From positions 186,001-250,000 of the forward strand of contig JACKLQ010000002.1 of assembly GCA_024235835.1 (NCBI GenBank): DNA of 64,000 bases, given 5' to 3'. Origin of the DNA: Thiobacillus sp. Its GTDB lineage: Bacteria > Pseudomonadota > Gammaproteobacteria > Burkholderiales > Thiobacillaceae. The position numbers and the translations under genes are program-made. The notes beneath the pieces are model-generated. The model made no database searches. It saw only the letters and a list, made by a program, of their open reading frames with translations, and was not told the DNA's origin. Numbering within the stretch: position 1 is the first letter of the stretch; every line of letters begins with the position of its first letter. This document shows positions 25,082 through 33,821 of this stretch, in pieces.

Positions 25082-25156
25082 TTAACTGCGCGCGTGCTTC
25101 CCAACCGCCGGGAGGAGGGGTTGGCTAAATCGAAAATAGCGCGCAGTGGTATTCAT
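25082..25156 (-). CDS. leader peptide for attenuation of the DAHP synthase gene
   Basis: A 24-codon frame starting MNTTARYFRF and ending at a TAA at 25082. Tyr, Phe and Phe fall within four codons (7, 8 and 10), the signature of a ribosome-stalling leader that senses aromatic amino acids. Codons 4-6 and 22-24 form a perfect 9-bp inverted repeat (25139-25147 with 25085-25093). Nested in it is CCAACC/GGTTGG (25119-25124 with 25101-25106), which competes with the antiterminator pairing GGCGGTT:AACCGCC. No Shine-Dalgarno site is obvious, so the leader may be translated from very near the transcript 5' end. Confidence 0.75.
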   Translation of the reverse strand: MNTTARYFRFSQPLLPAVGKHARS

Positions 25157-25192
25157 GGGGCAGGATGCTATCAGACCTTGGCTGACATGGCA

Positions 25193-25273
25193 CGGCCCCC
25201 GCCATCTCTCTTCGGTCGTTGCCGCCCCCCGAGGGGGCCAAGTCGTTCTTGGGTCGGCCCAGCGAACGACTTG
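25193..25273 (-). repeat. dispersed palindromic element, copy B
   Basis: Minus orientation. Perfect 10-bp stem CAAGTCGTTC/GAACGACTTG (25264-25273 with 25239-25248) around the loop GCTGGGCCGACCCAA, then the GCCCCCTCGGGGGG palindrome and an ACCGAAGAG tail. It fills the gap between trpB2 and the DAHP synthase leader. Confidence 0.75.
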
Positions 25274-25296
25274 AGAGCCCAGCCAAAACCTGAATT

Positions 25297-26664
25297 TCAG
25301 GCAGCCACCTTCGGCAGGCGATGCAGGGCCGCCTCGATCTCGTGTTCCGGATAGGCGTAATCCTCCAGCTGGCCGGAGAAATAGCGGTCGTAGGAGGACA
25401 TGTCGAAGTGGCCATGGCCGGAGAGGTTGAAGAACAGGGTCCTGGGCTCGCCGGTTTCCTTGCAGCGCAGGGCCTCGTCCATGCAGGCGCGGATGGCGTG
25501 GCAGGACTCCGGCGCGGGAATGATGCCCTCGGCCCGGGCGAAGGCCACGCCGGCCTCGAAGGTGGCCACCTGGGGCACGGCCACCGCCTCGATCAGCTTC
25601 TCGTGGTAGAGCTGGGACACCAGGGGCGAGTCGCCGTGGTAGCGCAGGCCGCCGGCATGGATGCCCGGGGGCATGAAGTCGTGGCCCAGGGTGTACATGA
25701 GCATCAGGGGGGTCAGGCCCACCGCGTCGCCGAAGTCATAAGCATAGTGGCCCTTGGTGAGGGTGGGGCAGGAGGTAGGCTCCGCCGCCACCAGGCGCGT
25801 GTTCCGGGCCTTGGCATCCCCCGCCGCCTTGTCCGCCAGGAAGGGGAAGGCCGTGCCGGCGAAGTTGGAGCCACCGCCGCAACAGGCGAACACCATGTCC
25901 GGGTAGTCGCCGACCTTCTCGAACTGCTTCTTGGCTTCCAGGCCGATGACGGTCTGGTGGTGGCAGACGTGGTTCAGCACGGACCCCAGGGCGTAGTTGG
26001 TGTCGGGCCGATTGGCGGCCTCTTCCACGGCCTCGGAGATGGCAATGCCCAGGCTGCCGTTGGATTCCGGGTCCAGTTCCAGGATCTTGCGGCCGGACAC
26101 GGTGTTGGGTGTGGGGCTGGCGAACACCTCGGCGCCCCAGGTCTGCATCATGGAGCGGCGGTAGGGCTTCTGGTTGTAGGACACCTTCACCATGTAGACG
26201 CGCACGTCGATGCCGAACATCTGCCCGGCCAGGGCCAGGGAACAGCCCCACTGGCCAGCGCCGGTCTCGGTGGCCAGGCGCTTGATGCCCGCCTGGGCGT
26301 TGTAATAGGCCTGGGCGATGGAGGTGTTGACCTTGTGGGAGCCGGCCGGTGAGACACCCTCGTACTTGTAATAGATCTTCGCCGGGGTGCCCAGGGCCGC
26401 TTCCAGCTTGTGGGCGCGGAACAGGGGGCTGGGCCGGTACATGCGGTAGGCCTCCCGCACCGGCTCGGGAATGGGAATCCAGCGCTCGGCGGAGACTTCC
26501 TGCTCGATCAAGGTCATGGGGAAGATTGCCGCCAGGGCCTCCGGGCCCACGGGCTTGCCGTCCGGCCCCAGGGGAGGCGCCGGCTTGTTGGGCATGTCCG
26601 CCACCACGTTGTACCAATGGGTGGGGATGTCGCTCTCGTCCAGCAGGATCTTGGTCTGGGGCAT
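25297..26664 (-). CDS. trpB: tryptophan synthase beta chain, TrpB2 type
   Basis: 455-residue PLP enzyme joining indole and serine. Its length and the N-terminal block WIPIPEPVREAYRMYRPSPL mark the TrpB2 subgroup rather than the usual 400-residue TrpB1. The PLP lysine is in GSHKVN (about residue 110), the phosphate-binding loop is CCGGGSNFAG, and EGIIPAPESCHA is conserved. TrpB2 enzymes often act without a TrpA partner, for indole salvage; no trpA is next to it. It is followed (in transcription) by the regulated DAHP synthase gene, so two aromatic amino acid genes are together. AGGAG precedes the ATG. Confidence 0.93.
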   Translation of the reverse strand: MPQTKILLDESDIPTHWYNVVADMPNKPAPPLGPDGKPVGPEALAAIFPMTLIEQEVSAERWIPIPEPVREAYRMYRPSPLFRAHKLEAALGTPAKIYYKYEGVSPAGSHKVNTSIAQAYYNAQAGIKRLATETGAGQWGCSLALAGQMFGIDVRVYMVKVSYNQKPYRRSMMQTWGAEVFASPTPNTVSGRKILELDPESNGSLGIAISEAVEEAANRPDTNYALGSVLNHVCHHQTVIGLEAKKQFEKVGDYPDMVFACCGGGSNFAGTAFPFLADKAAGDAKARNTRLVAAEPTSCPTLTKGHYAYDFGDAVGLTPLMLMYTLGHDFMPPGIHAGGLRYHGDSPLVSQLYHEKLIEAVAVPQVATFEAGVAFARAEGIIPAPESCHAIRACMDEALRCKETGEPRTLFFNLSGHGHFDMSSYDRYFSGQLEDYAYPEHEIEAALHRLPKVAA

Positions 26665-26694
26665 GGTCAGGTTCTCCTAGTGGTCAGTTCAGGT

Positions 26695-26742
26695 TTCAAG
26701 TCGTGCCCGGACCGTCCGACAGCGGCCCTGGCACAACTTGAA
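26695..26742. promoter_or_regulatory. long inverted repeat upstream of trpB2
   Basis: Arms of 13 bp (26695-26707 and 26730-26742) match at 12 positions around a 22-base spacer. They lie between the divergent trpB2 and V-ATPase-like genes, 31 bp from the trpB2 ATG. It could be an operator or a hairpin in the trpB2 5' leader; no leader peptide is apparent. Confidence 0.4.
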
Positions 26743-26861
26743 TCAGCGGCGAAAGTTGGCATCCTACCTTTCCAGGGCAGTCAAATACATGACCCAGGAC
26801 AGGGTAGAGCAGTCCCTGGGCCGATATGCCAAGATGAAACCAGGAGATACACAATATCCAT

Positions 26862-28703
26862 ATGCCCCTCCGCCCCGCCCAGGCCCGCTGGTTCGAAACC
26901 TACCTGCCCCGCAGTCAGACGGTGCAGGGTGTGGAGGTGCTGGCCCGCACGGGCGCGGTGGAACTGGAGACCTACCCCCGCCCCGTGGACGCCACGGAAA
27001 CGTCCAGGCTGCGCTACTTCGTGGACCAGTTCCATCATCTGGCCAGGGCCCATGGGGCGGACATGCCCCACATCGGTGCCCAGGCCTCCCACCTGGTGGG
27101 TGATCCCATCCACCTTGCCAACCAGGCCCTGCATCGCTTGCGGCACTGGTGCGACAGGGTGGATCTGGCCCATGTCCGCATGGACCAGTTGGAGGCCGAA
27201 ATCCACCACCTGATGCTGCTGCGGGAGTGCGTGGAGGCCATGGCCCGGGACGCGGTGGATCTTGACCGGGTGTTCAGCAAATCCCGGTTCCTGTGCAAAT
27301 GCCTTTTTGCCTGTCCCAAGCAGGCGGCCCAGGTTCCCTTGCCCAGGGAAGGAGTCGAGGAGGTGTTGCACGGCCAGGACTGGGATTTCCTCTACGTGGC
27401 GGGGCTCCCGGAGAAACGCCACCTGATACGCCAACTGGCGGTGGAGCACGGCTGCGAGCAGATCGCGATCCCCGCCTGGCTGGCCGGCGGGCCGGAGGAC
27501 CAGCGCCGGGCATTGCAGCACCGCCTGGCGGACGCCCACCGGGAGCTGGCCCATCGCAAGATTGAGCTGCGCACCCTCCGGGAGGAAGTCCAGGTGGCCC
27601 AGGACAGGGCGGACGTGGGCACCCTGCGGTGGTACCTGAACCATGCCCCCGACACCCTGGGAGCCGGCCCGCTCAACCGGATCTGCGGCTGGACCACGGT
27701 CCGGCCGGATGCCTTGCGGGACGCCCTGGCCAAAGCGGGCATCCAGGCCATCATCCGCAGCCCCCGGCCCCCGGCCAAGGCGGCCCCACCCGTGGCCAGC
27801 GCCGCCGACTGGTGGGCCCAGCCCTTCCGGCCCCTGGTGGAGATGCTGGGCCCGCCGGGGCGTCAGGAGGTGGACCCCACGGGCCTGCTGGCCCTGGTGG
27901 TGCCCCTGCTGTTCGGCTACATGTTCCCCGACTTGGGCCATGGCCTGGTGCTGGCCGTGGCCGCCCTGGCCCTCTCGCCACGCTGGCCCAAGGTCAGGTT
28001 CCTCATCCCCTGTGGCATATCGGCGATGATCTTCGGCCTGCTTGCCGGGGATGTGTTCGGCCTTCACGACCTGATCCCGCCGCTATGGCAGCCCCCCCTG
28101 GATGCGCCCCTGCTGGTGCTGGCCATCCCCATGGTCTTCGGCGCCCTGCTGATGTTGCTGGGACTGGTCTTCGCCGGCGTCCAGGCCCACTGGCGAGGCG
28201 AGGGGCGTCCATGGTTCTGGAAAGAAGGGGCCATGGCGGTGCTGTACCTGGCCGTCCTGCTGGGTCTGGTTTATCCCCCCGCCTTCCTGCTGGCCGGAGC
28301 AGCCGCCCTGCAGTTCCTCGGCGCCGGAATTCATCAGGCCCCTGCCGGTGGGCGGCGCGCCGCCCTGCCCATCCTGGTGGGAGACCTGCTGCTGGGGATC
28401 TTCGAGCTGAGCATCAACACCCTGTCCTTCCTGCGGGTGGGGGCCTTCGCCCTGGGCCACGCCGCCCTTTCCCAGGCCGTGCTCACCCTGGCCGAGGCCA
28501 CGGACTGCTCCTGGGGCTGGTGGTTGGTCATGGTGCTGGGCAACCTCTTCGCCCTGGCCCTGGAGGGGCTGCTGGTGTTCGTGCAGACCACCCGCCTGGT
28601 GCTGTTCGAGTTCTTCATCCGCTTCCTGCGGGGTGAAGGTCGTGCCTTCCGGCCGGTGGCGCAACCGCCAGTGACAGGAGGCCGCCGGAATAAGGGAAAA
28701 TGA
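26862..28703 (+). CDS. V-type ATPase subunit I (a-subunit) homologue, orphan
   Basis: 613 residues, slightly short for the family. The N-terminus MPLRPAQARWFETYLPR and the coiled-coil region (about 85-250) form the cytosolic stalk-binding half. The C-terminal half (about 340-600) has seven or so membrane segments with the family motifs FGYMFPDLGHG, NTLSFLRVGAFALGHAALS and EGLLVFVQTTRLVLFEFF. The Arg in FLRVGAF corresponds to the essential proton-path arginine. In V-ATPases this subunit carries the proton channel with the c-ring. No other V-ATPase subunit gene is in the window, so its partners are unknown. It is followed 31 bp later by a Nudix gene. Confidence 0.87.
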   Translation: MPLRPAQARWFETYLPRSQTVQGVEVLARTGAVELETYPRPVDATETSRLRYFVDQFHHLARAHGADMPHIGAQASHLVGDPIHLANQALHRLRHWCDRVDLAHVRMDQLEAEIHHLMLLRECVEAMARDAVDLDRVFSKSRFLCKCLFACPKQAAQVPLPREGVEEVLHGQDWDFLYVAGLPEKRHLIRQLAVEHGCEQIAIPAWLAGGPEDQRRALQHRLADAHRELAHRKIELRTLREEVQVAQDRADVGTLRWYLNHAPDTLGAGPLNRICGWTTVRPDALRDALAKAGIQAIIRSPRPPAKAAPPVASAADWWAQPFRPLVEMLGPPGRQEVDPTGLLALVVPLLFGYMFPDLGHGLVLAVAALALSPRWPKVRFLIPCGISAMIFGLLAGDVFGLHDLIPPLWQPPLDAPLLVLAIPMVFGALLMLLGLVFAGVQAHWRGEGRPWFWKEGAMAVLYLAVLLGLVYPPAFLLAGAAALQFLGAGIHQAPAGGRRAALPILVGDLLLGIFELSINTLSFLRVGAFALGHAALSQAVLTLAEATDCSWGWWLVMVLGNLFALALEGLLVFVQTTRLVLFEFFIRFLRGEGRAFRPVAQPPVTGGRRNKGK

Positions 28704-28734
28704 GACCCCTTCCGCTTCCGCCCGTGCCTCCGTC

Positions 28735-29289
28735 ATGAAAGCCGACCTCACAGAACACACCCTGGACTCCCGCGACGAATACCGGGGCCGCCTGCTGCAC
28801 GTGAAGAAAGACCGGGTGCGCCTGCCGGACGGCGCCGAATCCACCCGGGAATACATCGTCCACCCCGGCGCGGCGGTGATCATCCCGGTGTTCGAGAACG
28901 GCGACATCCTGCTGGAGCGCCAGCACCGCTATCCCCTGCGGCGGGACTTCATCGAACTGCCCGCCGGCAAGTTCGACCCGGACGAAACCGAACTGGCCTG
29001 CGCCCGGCGGGAACTCCAGGAGGAAACGGGCTACCTGGCCCAAAGCTGGTCGGAGCTGCCCACCTTCTACCCCTGCATCGGCTACGCCAACGAGCGCCTG
29101 GTTTATTTCCTGGCGGAGGGCCTGGAATACAGCGGCGAGAACATGGACGAGGACGAATTCCTGGAGATCCTGCGGGTGCCCCTCCCGGAGGCCATCGCCA
29201 TGATCGGCGACGGCCGCATCGACGAGGCCAAGACCGTGATGGGCCTGCTGTGGTACGAGCGCTTCGCCCTGACAGCACTCAAACCTTGA
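28735..29289 (+). CDS. Nudix hydrolase, ADP-ribose pyrophosphatase-like
   Basis: 184-residue cytosolic hydrolase of nucleoside diphosphate derivatives. The Nudix box is complete: GKFDPDETELACARRELQEE followed by TGY (about residues 81-103). The N-terminal strand exchange region and LERQHRYPLRRDFIELPAG are typical of the ADP-ribose pyrophosphatase (NudF) branch. It ends 11 bp inside the 3' end of the convergent receptor gene. Confidence 0.9.
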   Translation: MKADLTEHTLDSRDEYRGRLLHVKKDRVRLPDGAESTREYIVHPGAAVIIPVFENGDILLERQHRYPLRRDFIELPAGKFDPDETELACARRELQEETGYLAQSWSELPTFYPCIGYANERLVYFLAEGLEYSGENMDEDEFLEILRVPLPEAIAMIGDGRIDEAKTVMGLLWYERFALTALKP

Positions 29290-31291
29290 ACTGATCCAGC
29301 TCCGACTTGAGGCGCGCCGCCAGGTCCCCCAGGTGGGCGGCGGTGGTGGACACCTGCTCGGAGGAAGCGCTGTTTTCCTCCACCATCTGGGCGATGCGTT
29401 CCACGTTCTGGGCGATCTCCGTGCTGGCGATGCGCTGTTCCCTGGAGGCGCTGGCGATCTCGTCCACCTTTTCCCGCACCAGTTCCGCCGCGCCATGGAT
29501 ATCGGTAAGCACCCGGGCGGTCTCGCCCACGCTGCGCTCCCCCACCTCGGCCCGCTGGCTGCTGGCATCCATGTTGGTGACCGCCTGGCGGGTCTCCTGC
29601 TGGATGGCGCTGATCATGCCGGTGATCTGGGTGGTGGCGCCGGAGGTGCGCTCCGCCAGCTTGCGCACCTCGTCCGCCACCACGGCGAAGCCCCGGCCCT
29701 GCTCCCCGGCCCGGGCCGCCTCGATGGCGGCATTCAGGGCCAGCAGGTTGGTCTGGTCGGCGATGTCCTTGATCACCTGGACGATGCCGCTGATCTCGTC
29801 GGCGCGGACGTTGAGGCCCTCGATCTGCCGGGCCGCGTCCCGCACCGCCTGGGCGATGACGATCATTTCCCGGCTGGCCTCGTTGGCCACGCTCTGGCCC
29901 TGGTCGGACATGCGTCCCGCCTCATCGGCGGTGGCGTTGGCGTCCTGGGTCTGGTCCGCGGTGTGGGACACGGATACGGTCAGTTCCTCCACCGAAGCTG
30001 CCGCCGAGGAAATCGCCTCGCTTTGCCGGGTGGTGGCCTGGGCGATGAGATTGGAGCCGGCGGCCACCTCATGGGAGGCGATGTCCACCTGGTCGGCCGC
30101 GTCCTTGGCGCTCTGGATCAGTTGGGCCAGGGCCTCCCGGGCCCGGTTCACGTCGGTGGCGATACGCCCCAGCTCATCCCGGCTGGCCACCCGGGCGGGG
30201 CGGCTCAAATCGCCGGCGGCCAGGGCGGTGGAGGTGAGGTTCACCTCCCCCACGGCCTGGAGGATACCCGCGTGCATGCCCAAGACGATGTAGCCCGTGA
30301 GGCCCAGCATGACCAGGGTGAGGGCGATGCTGAACACCATGTGCTCGCGGTTGGACTGCTTGCGCCCTTCCAGAATGTGGGTGAGGGCTTTTGTGGCGAC
30401 GTCAGTAAACTGGATGGCCGCGTCGATGGGCCGGGTGGCGGCGGCGAAATATTCGGTGCTGGGCAGGGTAAAGCCTTCCGCCACCGCCTCGCTCATGGTC
30501 AGTTCCACGCCGCGCCGCACCTCTTCCTGCATGGCCTCGCTCAAAGGCGCCAGGCGCTCCCGCAGGCTGGGGTTGACCTCCATGGCATAGGCCAGGTTGT
30601 TGGCCAGGTTTTTCGCATACACCCGGATCTGGGCCGTGAGAGCAGTCACCTGGGCCTTCTCGTCCGGGGTGATGGCCTTGCGCGCCAGGATGCCGGCGGT
30701 CTTGCCCCGGGTCTTGCCCAGCAGCTCGATCAGGGGCCAGGCCTGGTTGACGATGCTGTCCTGGAGATAAAAGCTGTCCGCCTCCGGGTCCAGGGTCAGG
30801 CCGGAACGGAAGGCCATGTCCTGGGCCAGGTCGAGGATGTGGTCCACCAGCTTCGTGTGGGTGGCGAAGCTCTGGGGCGCCGGCGTATCCGCCCCCTGGG
30901 CCGCCAGGGGCGACCATTGCTCGCCGATGGTCTTGATGCCCTCCGCCTCGCCGAAGGCATTGACATTCTCCGCGGCGCGGGCGTTCAACGCCACCAGGGC
31001 CGCCTGCATGTCCGCCGCCGCCTTGCGCACCTTGGGTTCCGCGGCGGCATCGCCGGACAGCCAGGCATTGGACAGCCCCCGGTGTTTCTGGGTGGCGATG
31101 AGGGCGGGCTGCATGGTCTGCAGGAAGCTGATGCCCTTCACCTCCCGGTCAGCGATGGCATAGGCCTGGATCAGGTTGGGAATGGCCATGGCCAGGAGAT
31201 AGAGGATGGGGATCAGGGCTATTCCCACCGTCAACAGAAATTTCCCGGAAAAACTCAGGCGGTTTAGCAGGGCGATGATGGGCTTCAGCAT
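29279..31291 (-). CDS. methyl-accepting chemotaxis protein with nitrate/nitrite-sensing (NIT) domain
   Basis: 670-residue receptor. A membrane segment (about 18-40) is followed by a helical periplasmic domain of the NIT type, with the diagnostic ATQKHRGLSNAWLSG (about 66-80), then a second membrane segment (about 322-342), HAMP and the signalling hairpin (DQTNLLALNAAIEAARAGEQ). NIT domains are linked to nitrate or nitrite sensing in other proteins; the ligand here is inferred. It is outside the che operon. Its 3' end overlaps the Nudix gene by 11 bp on the opposite strand. Confidence 0.92.
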   Translation of the reverse strand: MLKPIIALLNRLSFSGKFLLTVGIALIPILYLLAMAIPNLIQAYAIADREVKGISFLQTMQPALIATQKHRGLSNAWLSGDAAAEPKVRKAAADMQAALVALNARAAENVNAFGEAEGIKTIGEQWSPLAAQGADTPAPQSFATHTKLVDHILDLAQDMAFRSGLTLDPEADSFYLQDSIVNQAWPLIELLGKTRGKTAGILARKAITPDEKAQVTALTAQIRVYAKNLANNLAYAMEVNPSLRERLAPLSEAMQEEVRRGVELTMSEAVAEGFTLPSTEYFAAATRPIDAAIQFTDVATKALTHILEGRKQSNREHMVFSIALTLVMLGLTGYIVLGMHAGILQAVGEVNLTSTALAAGDLSRPARVASRDELGRIATDVNRAREALAQLIQSAKDAADQVDIASHEVAAGSNLIAQATTRQSEAISSAAASVEELTVSVSHTADQTQDANATADEAGRMSDQGQSVANEASREMIVIAQAVRDAARQIEGLNVRADEISGIVQVIKDIADQTNLLALNAAIEAARAGEQGRGFAVVADEVRKLAERTSGATTQITGMISAIQQETRQAVTNMDASSQRAEVGERSVGETARVLTDIHGAAELVREKVDEIASASREQRIASTEIAQNVERIAQMVEENSASSEQVSTTAAHLGDLAARLKSELDQFKV

Positions 31292-31430
31292 GGTGGTCTC
31301 ATGGCCACGGACAATGGGCCTTTATCGGACAAAACCATCGCAACTTGAGGCCGCCCGCACCGCAGGCCGGACAGCGGCCGCCGGGTCCGGGTGGTAACAT
31401 GCCGACGGTTTCGCCCTGCCCTCCTCCGTC

Positions 31431-31784
31431 ATGCCGATCAGCACCCTCGAAGATCTTTCCGCCGCCGTGCGGCAATTCGGCCGCGAGCGGGACTGGCACC
31501 AGTATCACGACCCCAAGAACCTCACCGCCGCCCTCATCGTGGAAGCGGCGGAACTGCTGGAACCCTTCCAGTGGCTCACCCCGGAGCAAAGCCTTCAACT
31601 GCCGGAGCCCAAGCGGGAGGCCGTGCGCCAGGAAATGGCGGACGTGCTCATCTACCTGGTGAGCCTGGCCAACTGCCTGGACATCGATCTCCTCCAGGCC
31701 GCCGAGGACAAGCTGGCCATCAATGCGCGCAAGTACCCCGTGGAGAAGGCCAAGGGTTCCTGCGCGAAGTCCCACGAACTCTGA
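31431..31784 (+). CDS. MazG-like nucleotide pyrophosphohydrolase
   Basis: 117-residue all-alpha NTP pyrophosphohydrolase. The metal-binding pattern is EAAELLEPFQW followed by EMADVLIYLVSLANCLDIDL (E-x-x-E ... E-x-x-D), placing it in the MazG/RS21-C6 (dCTP pyrophosphatase-like) group that removes non-canonical nucleotides. It starts a plus-strand run with a 2Fe-2S protein 21 bp downstream. Confidence 0.88.
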   Translation: MPISTLEDLSAAVRQFGRERDWHQYHDPKNLTAALIVEAAELLEPFQWLTPEQSLQLPEPKREAVRQEMADVLIYLVSLANCLDIDLLQAAEDKLAINARKYPVEKAKGSCAKSHEL

Positions 31785-31805
31785 CCCACCGATCCCGACC
31801 CCACC

Positions 31806-32129
31806 ATGAGCGACCCAAAGCCCTACTACCGCCACCACCTGTTCTTCTGCCTGAACCAGCGGGAGGACGGCGGCGCCTGCTGCGCCGACCACAACGCCGA
31901 GGCCCTGTTCGAACACGCCAAGAAGAAGGCCAAGAAGCTCGGCCTGCACGGCAAGGGGGGCGACTGCCGGGTGAACCGGGCCGGCTGCATGGACCGCTGC
32001 GACCAGGGCCCCGTGTGCGTGGTCTACCCGGACGCCACCTGGTACACCTACGTGGACGAGGCGGACATCGACGAGATCCTGGAGTCCCACCTGCGGGACG
32101 GCAAGGTGGTGGAGCGGCTGAAGATCTAG
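31806..32129 (+). CDS. thioredoxin-fold 2Fe-2S ferredoxin-like protein
   Basis: 107 residues. Cysteines are placed as in the thioredoxin-like 2Fe-2S ferredoxins: one in HHLFFCLNQR, a CC pair in GGACCADH, and CRVNRAGCMDRCDQGPVCVVYP in the second half. These proteins are electron carriers or assembly partners. The cluster ligands cannot be assigned exactly by eye. It lies between the MazG-like and alpha/beta hydrolase genes. Confidence 0.85.
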   Translation: MSDPKPYYRHHLFFCLNQREDGGACCADHNAEALFEHAKKKAKKLGLHGKGGDCRVNRAGCMDRCDQGPVCVVYPDATWYTYVDEADIDEILESHLRDGKVVERLKI

Positions 32130-32196
32130 TCCCTCCCTCTCCCCCCGGGAAAGGGATGGGGTGAGGGAACAAGGCATCCATACCCTGCACACCCAT

Positions 32197-32796
32197 ATGA
32201 AACGCCACAAGCTGCGCATCAAGCTCCCGGTCGGCAGGATCGAGACCGTCATCGAGGACCCGGAGGAAGGCCGCCGGGGACTGGCCCTCATCGCCCATCC
32301 TCACCCCCTCCATGGCGGCAGCCTGGACAACAAGGTGGCCTGGACCCTGGCCAGGGCCGCGGTGAACCGGGGCCTGGTGGCTATCCGCCCCAACTTCCGC
32401 GGCGTGGGGGAGAGCGAGGGAACCTTTGACCACGGCATCGGCGAGACCGAGGACCTGCTGGGCCTGGCCGCCAGCATCGCCCCCCACTACCCTGGCTTGC
32501 CCTGGACCCTTCTGGGCTTCTCCTTCGGCGCTTACGTGCAACATCGGGTCGCGGCGGAATTGAATGCCGAGCGCCTCATCATGGTGGGCCCGGCGGTCAC
32601 CATGTACGACTTCGCCGGCCCCGCCATCTCCGCCCACATCATCCACGGCGTGGAGGACGAGCTGATCCCCATCGCCGCCGTCAGGAAATATGCCCATGCC
32701 CACGGCATCCCCTTGCACGAGATCGAGGGGGCGGGGCATTTCTTCCACGGCAGGCTGAAGCCCCTCCAGGCCCTGGTTGAAAGCCTGTGCCGTTAG
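32197..32796 (+). CDS. alpha/beta hydrolase
   Basis: 199 residues from the ATG at 32197 (an in-frame GTG at 32161 lies in a repeat-like GC stretch). The nucleophile elbow is GFSFGA (Ser about 113), the acid is in HGVEDELIP and the His in GAGHFFHG. HPHPLHGG and RPNFRGVGESEG near the N-terminus match the small COG2945-type hydrolases. Substrate unknown. The 3' end overlaps the next gene's GTG start by 10 bp, implying translational coupling with the ABC transporter. Confidence 0.85.
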   Translation: MKRHKLRIKLPVGRIETVIEDPEEGRRGLALIAHPHPLHGGSLDNKVAWTLARAAVNRGLVAIRPNFRGVGESEGTFDHGIGETEDLLGLAASIAPHYPGLPWTLLGFSFGAYVQHRVAAELNAERLIMVGPAVTMYDFAGPAISAHIIHGVEDELIPIAAVRKYAHAHGIPLHEIEGAGHFFHGRLKPLQALVESLCR

Positions 32797-33713
32797 CCCC
32801 CCTCTCCATCCGCCGCCTCACCAAGCGCTACGGCGCCACCGCCGTGGTGGACGGCCTGGACCTGGAACTGGCCCCCGGCCGCTGCCACGGCCTGCTGGGC
32901 CCCAACGGCGCCGGCAAGACCACCACCCTGCGCCTGTCCCTGGGCCTCGTCGGCGCGGACGCGGGCGACATCCATCTCATGGGCCACCCCATGCCGGCGG
33001 AGGGCGCCGCCGCCCGGCGGCGTGTAGGGGTGGTGCCCCAGGCCGACAGCCTGGACCCGGACTTCACCGTGCGGGAGAACCTGCTCACCTACGGCCGCTA
33101 CTTCGGCCTGAAACGGGCCGAGATGGCCGCCCGCATCCCCGCCCTCCTGGCCTTCGCCGGCCTGGAGGCCAAGGCCGACGCCCCCATCGCCAACCTGTCC
33201 GGCGGCATGAAGCGCCGCCTCACCCTGGCCCGGGCCCTCATCAACGACCCGGAGCTCGTCTTCCTGGACGAGCCCACCACCGGCCTGGACCCCCAGGCCC
33301 GGCACCTCATCTGGCAGGGCCTGCGCCGGCTCATCGCCCAGGGCAAGACCCTGCTGCTCACCACCCACTTCATGGAGGAGGCGGAGCGCCTGTGCGACGT
33401 CATCAGCGTCATGGACCAGGGGCGCATCATCGCCCAGGGCACGCCCCGGGAACTCATCGCCACCCACATCGAACCCCACGTGGTGGAGGTCTTCGGCGAG
33501 GGCCTGCTGGAATGGAACACATGCGCCTCCCGCTTCTGCCGCCGCTGCGAGACCGCGGGGGAAACCCTGTTCTGCTACACGGACGACCCCCAGGCCGTGG
33601 TGGCGGACCTGGAAGGCGACACCGCCCGGGCCGCCGGCCTGCGCTACCTGCATCGGCCCGCCAACCTGGAAGACGTGTTCCTCAAGCTCACCGGGAGGGA
33701 TTTGCGTGACTGA
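32787..33713 (+). CDS. ABC transporter ATPase, NodI/ABC-2 type
   Basis: 308-residue nucleotide-binding subunit. Walker A GPNGAGKTT (about 37-45), signature LSGGM, Walker B LVFLDEP and the switch TTHFME are all present. The late C-terminal segment (from about 245, with CRRCE) is typical of the NodI/drug-exporter group. The start is GTG inside the hydrolase gene. The partner permease begins 108 bp after the stop, separated by a REP-like doublet. Confidence 0.92.
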   Translation: MPLAPLSIRRLTKRYGATAVVDGLDLELAPGRCHGLLGPNGAGKTTTLRLSLGLVGADAGDIHLMGHPMPAEGAAARRRVGVVPQADSLDPDFTVRENLLTYGRYFGLKRAEMAARIPALLAFAGLEAKADAPIANLSGGMKRRLTLARALINDPELVFLDEPTTGLDPQARHLIWQGLRRLIAQGKTLLLTTHFMEEAERLCDVISVMDQGRIIAQGTPRELIATHIEPHVVEVFGEGLLEWNTCASRFCRRCETAGETLFCYTDDPQAVVADLEGDTARAAGLRYLHRPANLEDVFLKLTGRDLRD

Positions 33714-33733
33714 GTCCCCCATACCCAACCCAT

Positions 33734-33798
33734 CACCCCGACGAAAGCCGGGGTCCAGGGATTTTGATCTTCTGGATTCCGGCGAAAGCCGGAATGAC
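33734..33798. repeat. REP-like doublet
   Basis: Two related palindromes in inverted orientation: CCCCG/CGGGG (33736-33753) and ATTCCGGCGAAAGCCGGAAT (33776-33795). The GAAA loop and the form ending in GGAATGAC are common in dispersed bacterial REP sequences. The doublet sits between the ATPase and permease genes of one transporter. Confidence 0.8.
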
Positions 33799-33821
33799 CG
33801 CCAGGCGCGGAGGCAGCGCCC

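Noticed and set aside
32130..32165. Terminator between the 2Fe-2S and hydrolase genes
   Set aside because: CCCTC/GAGGG arms are short and imperfect with no T tract; it is probably a GC-rich dispersed repeat.
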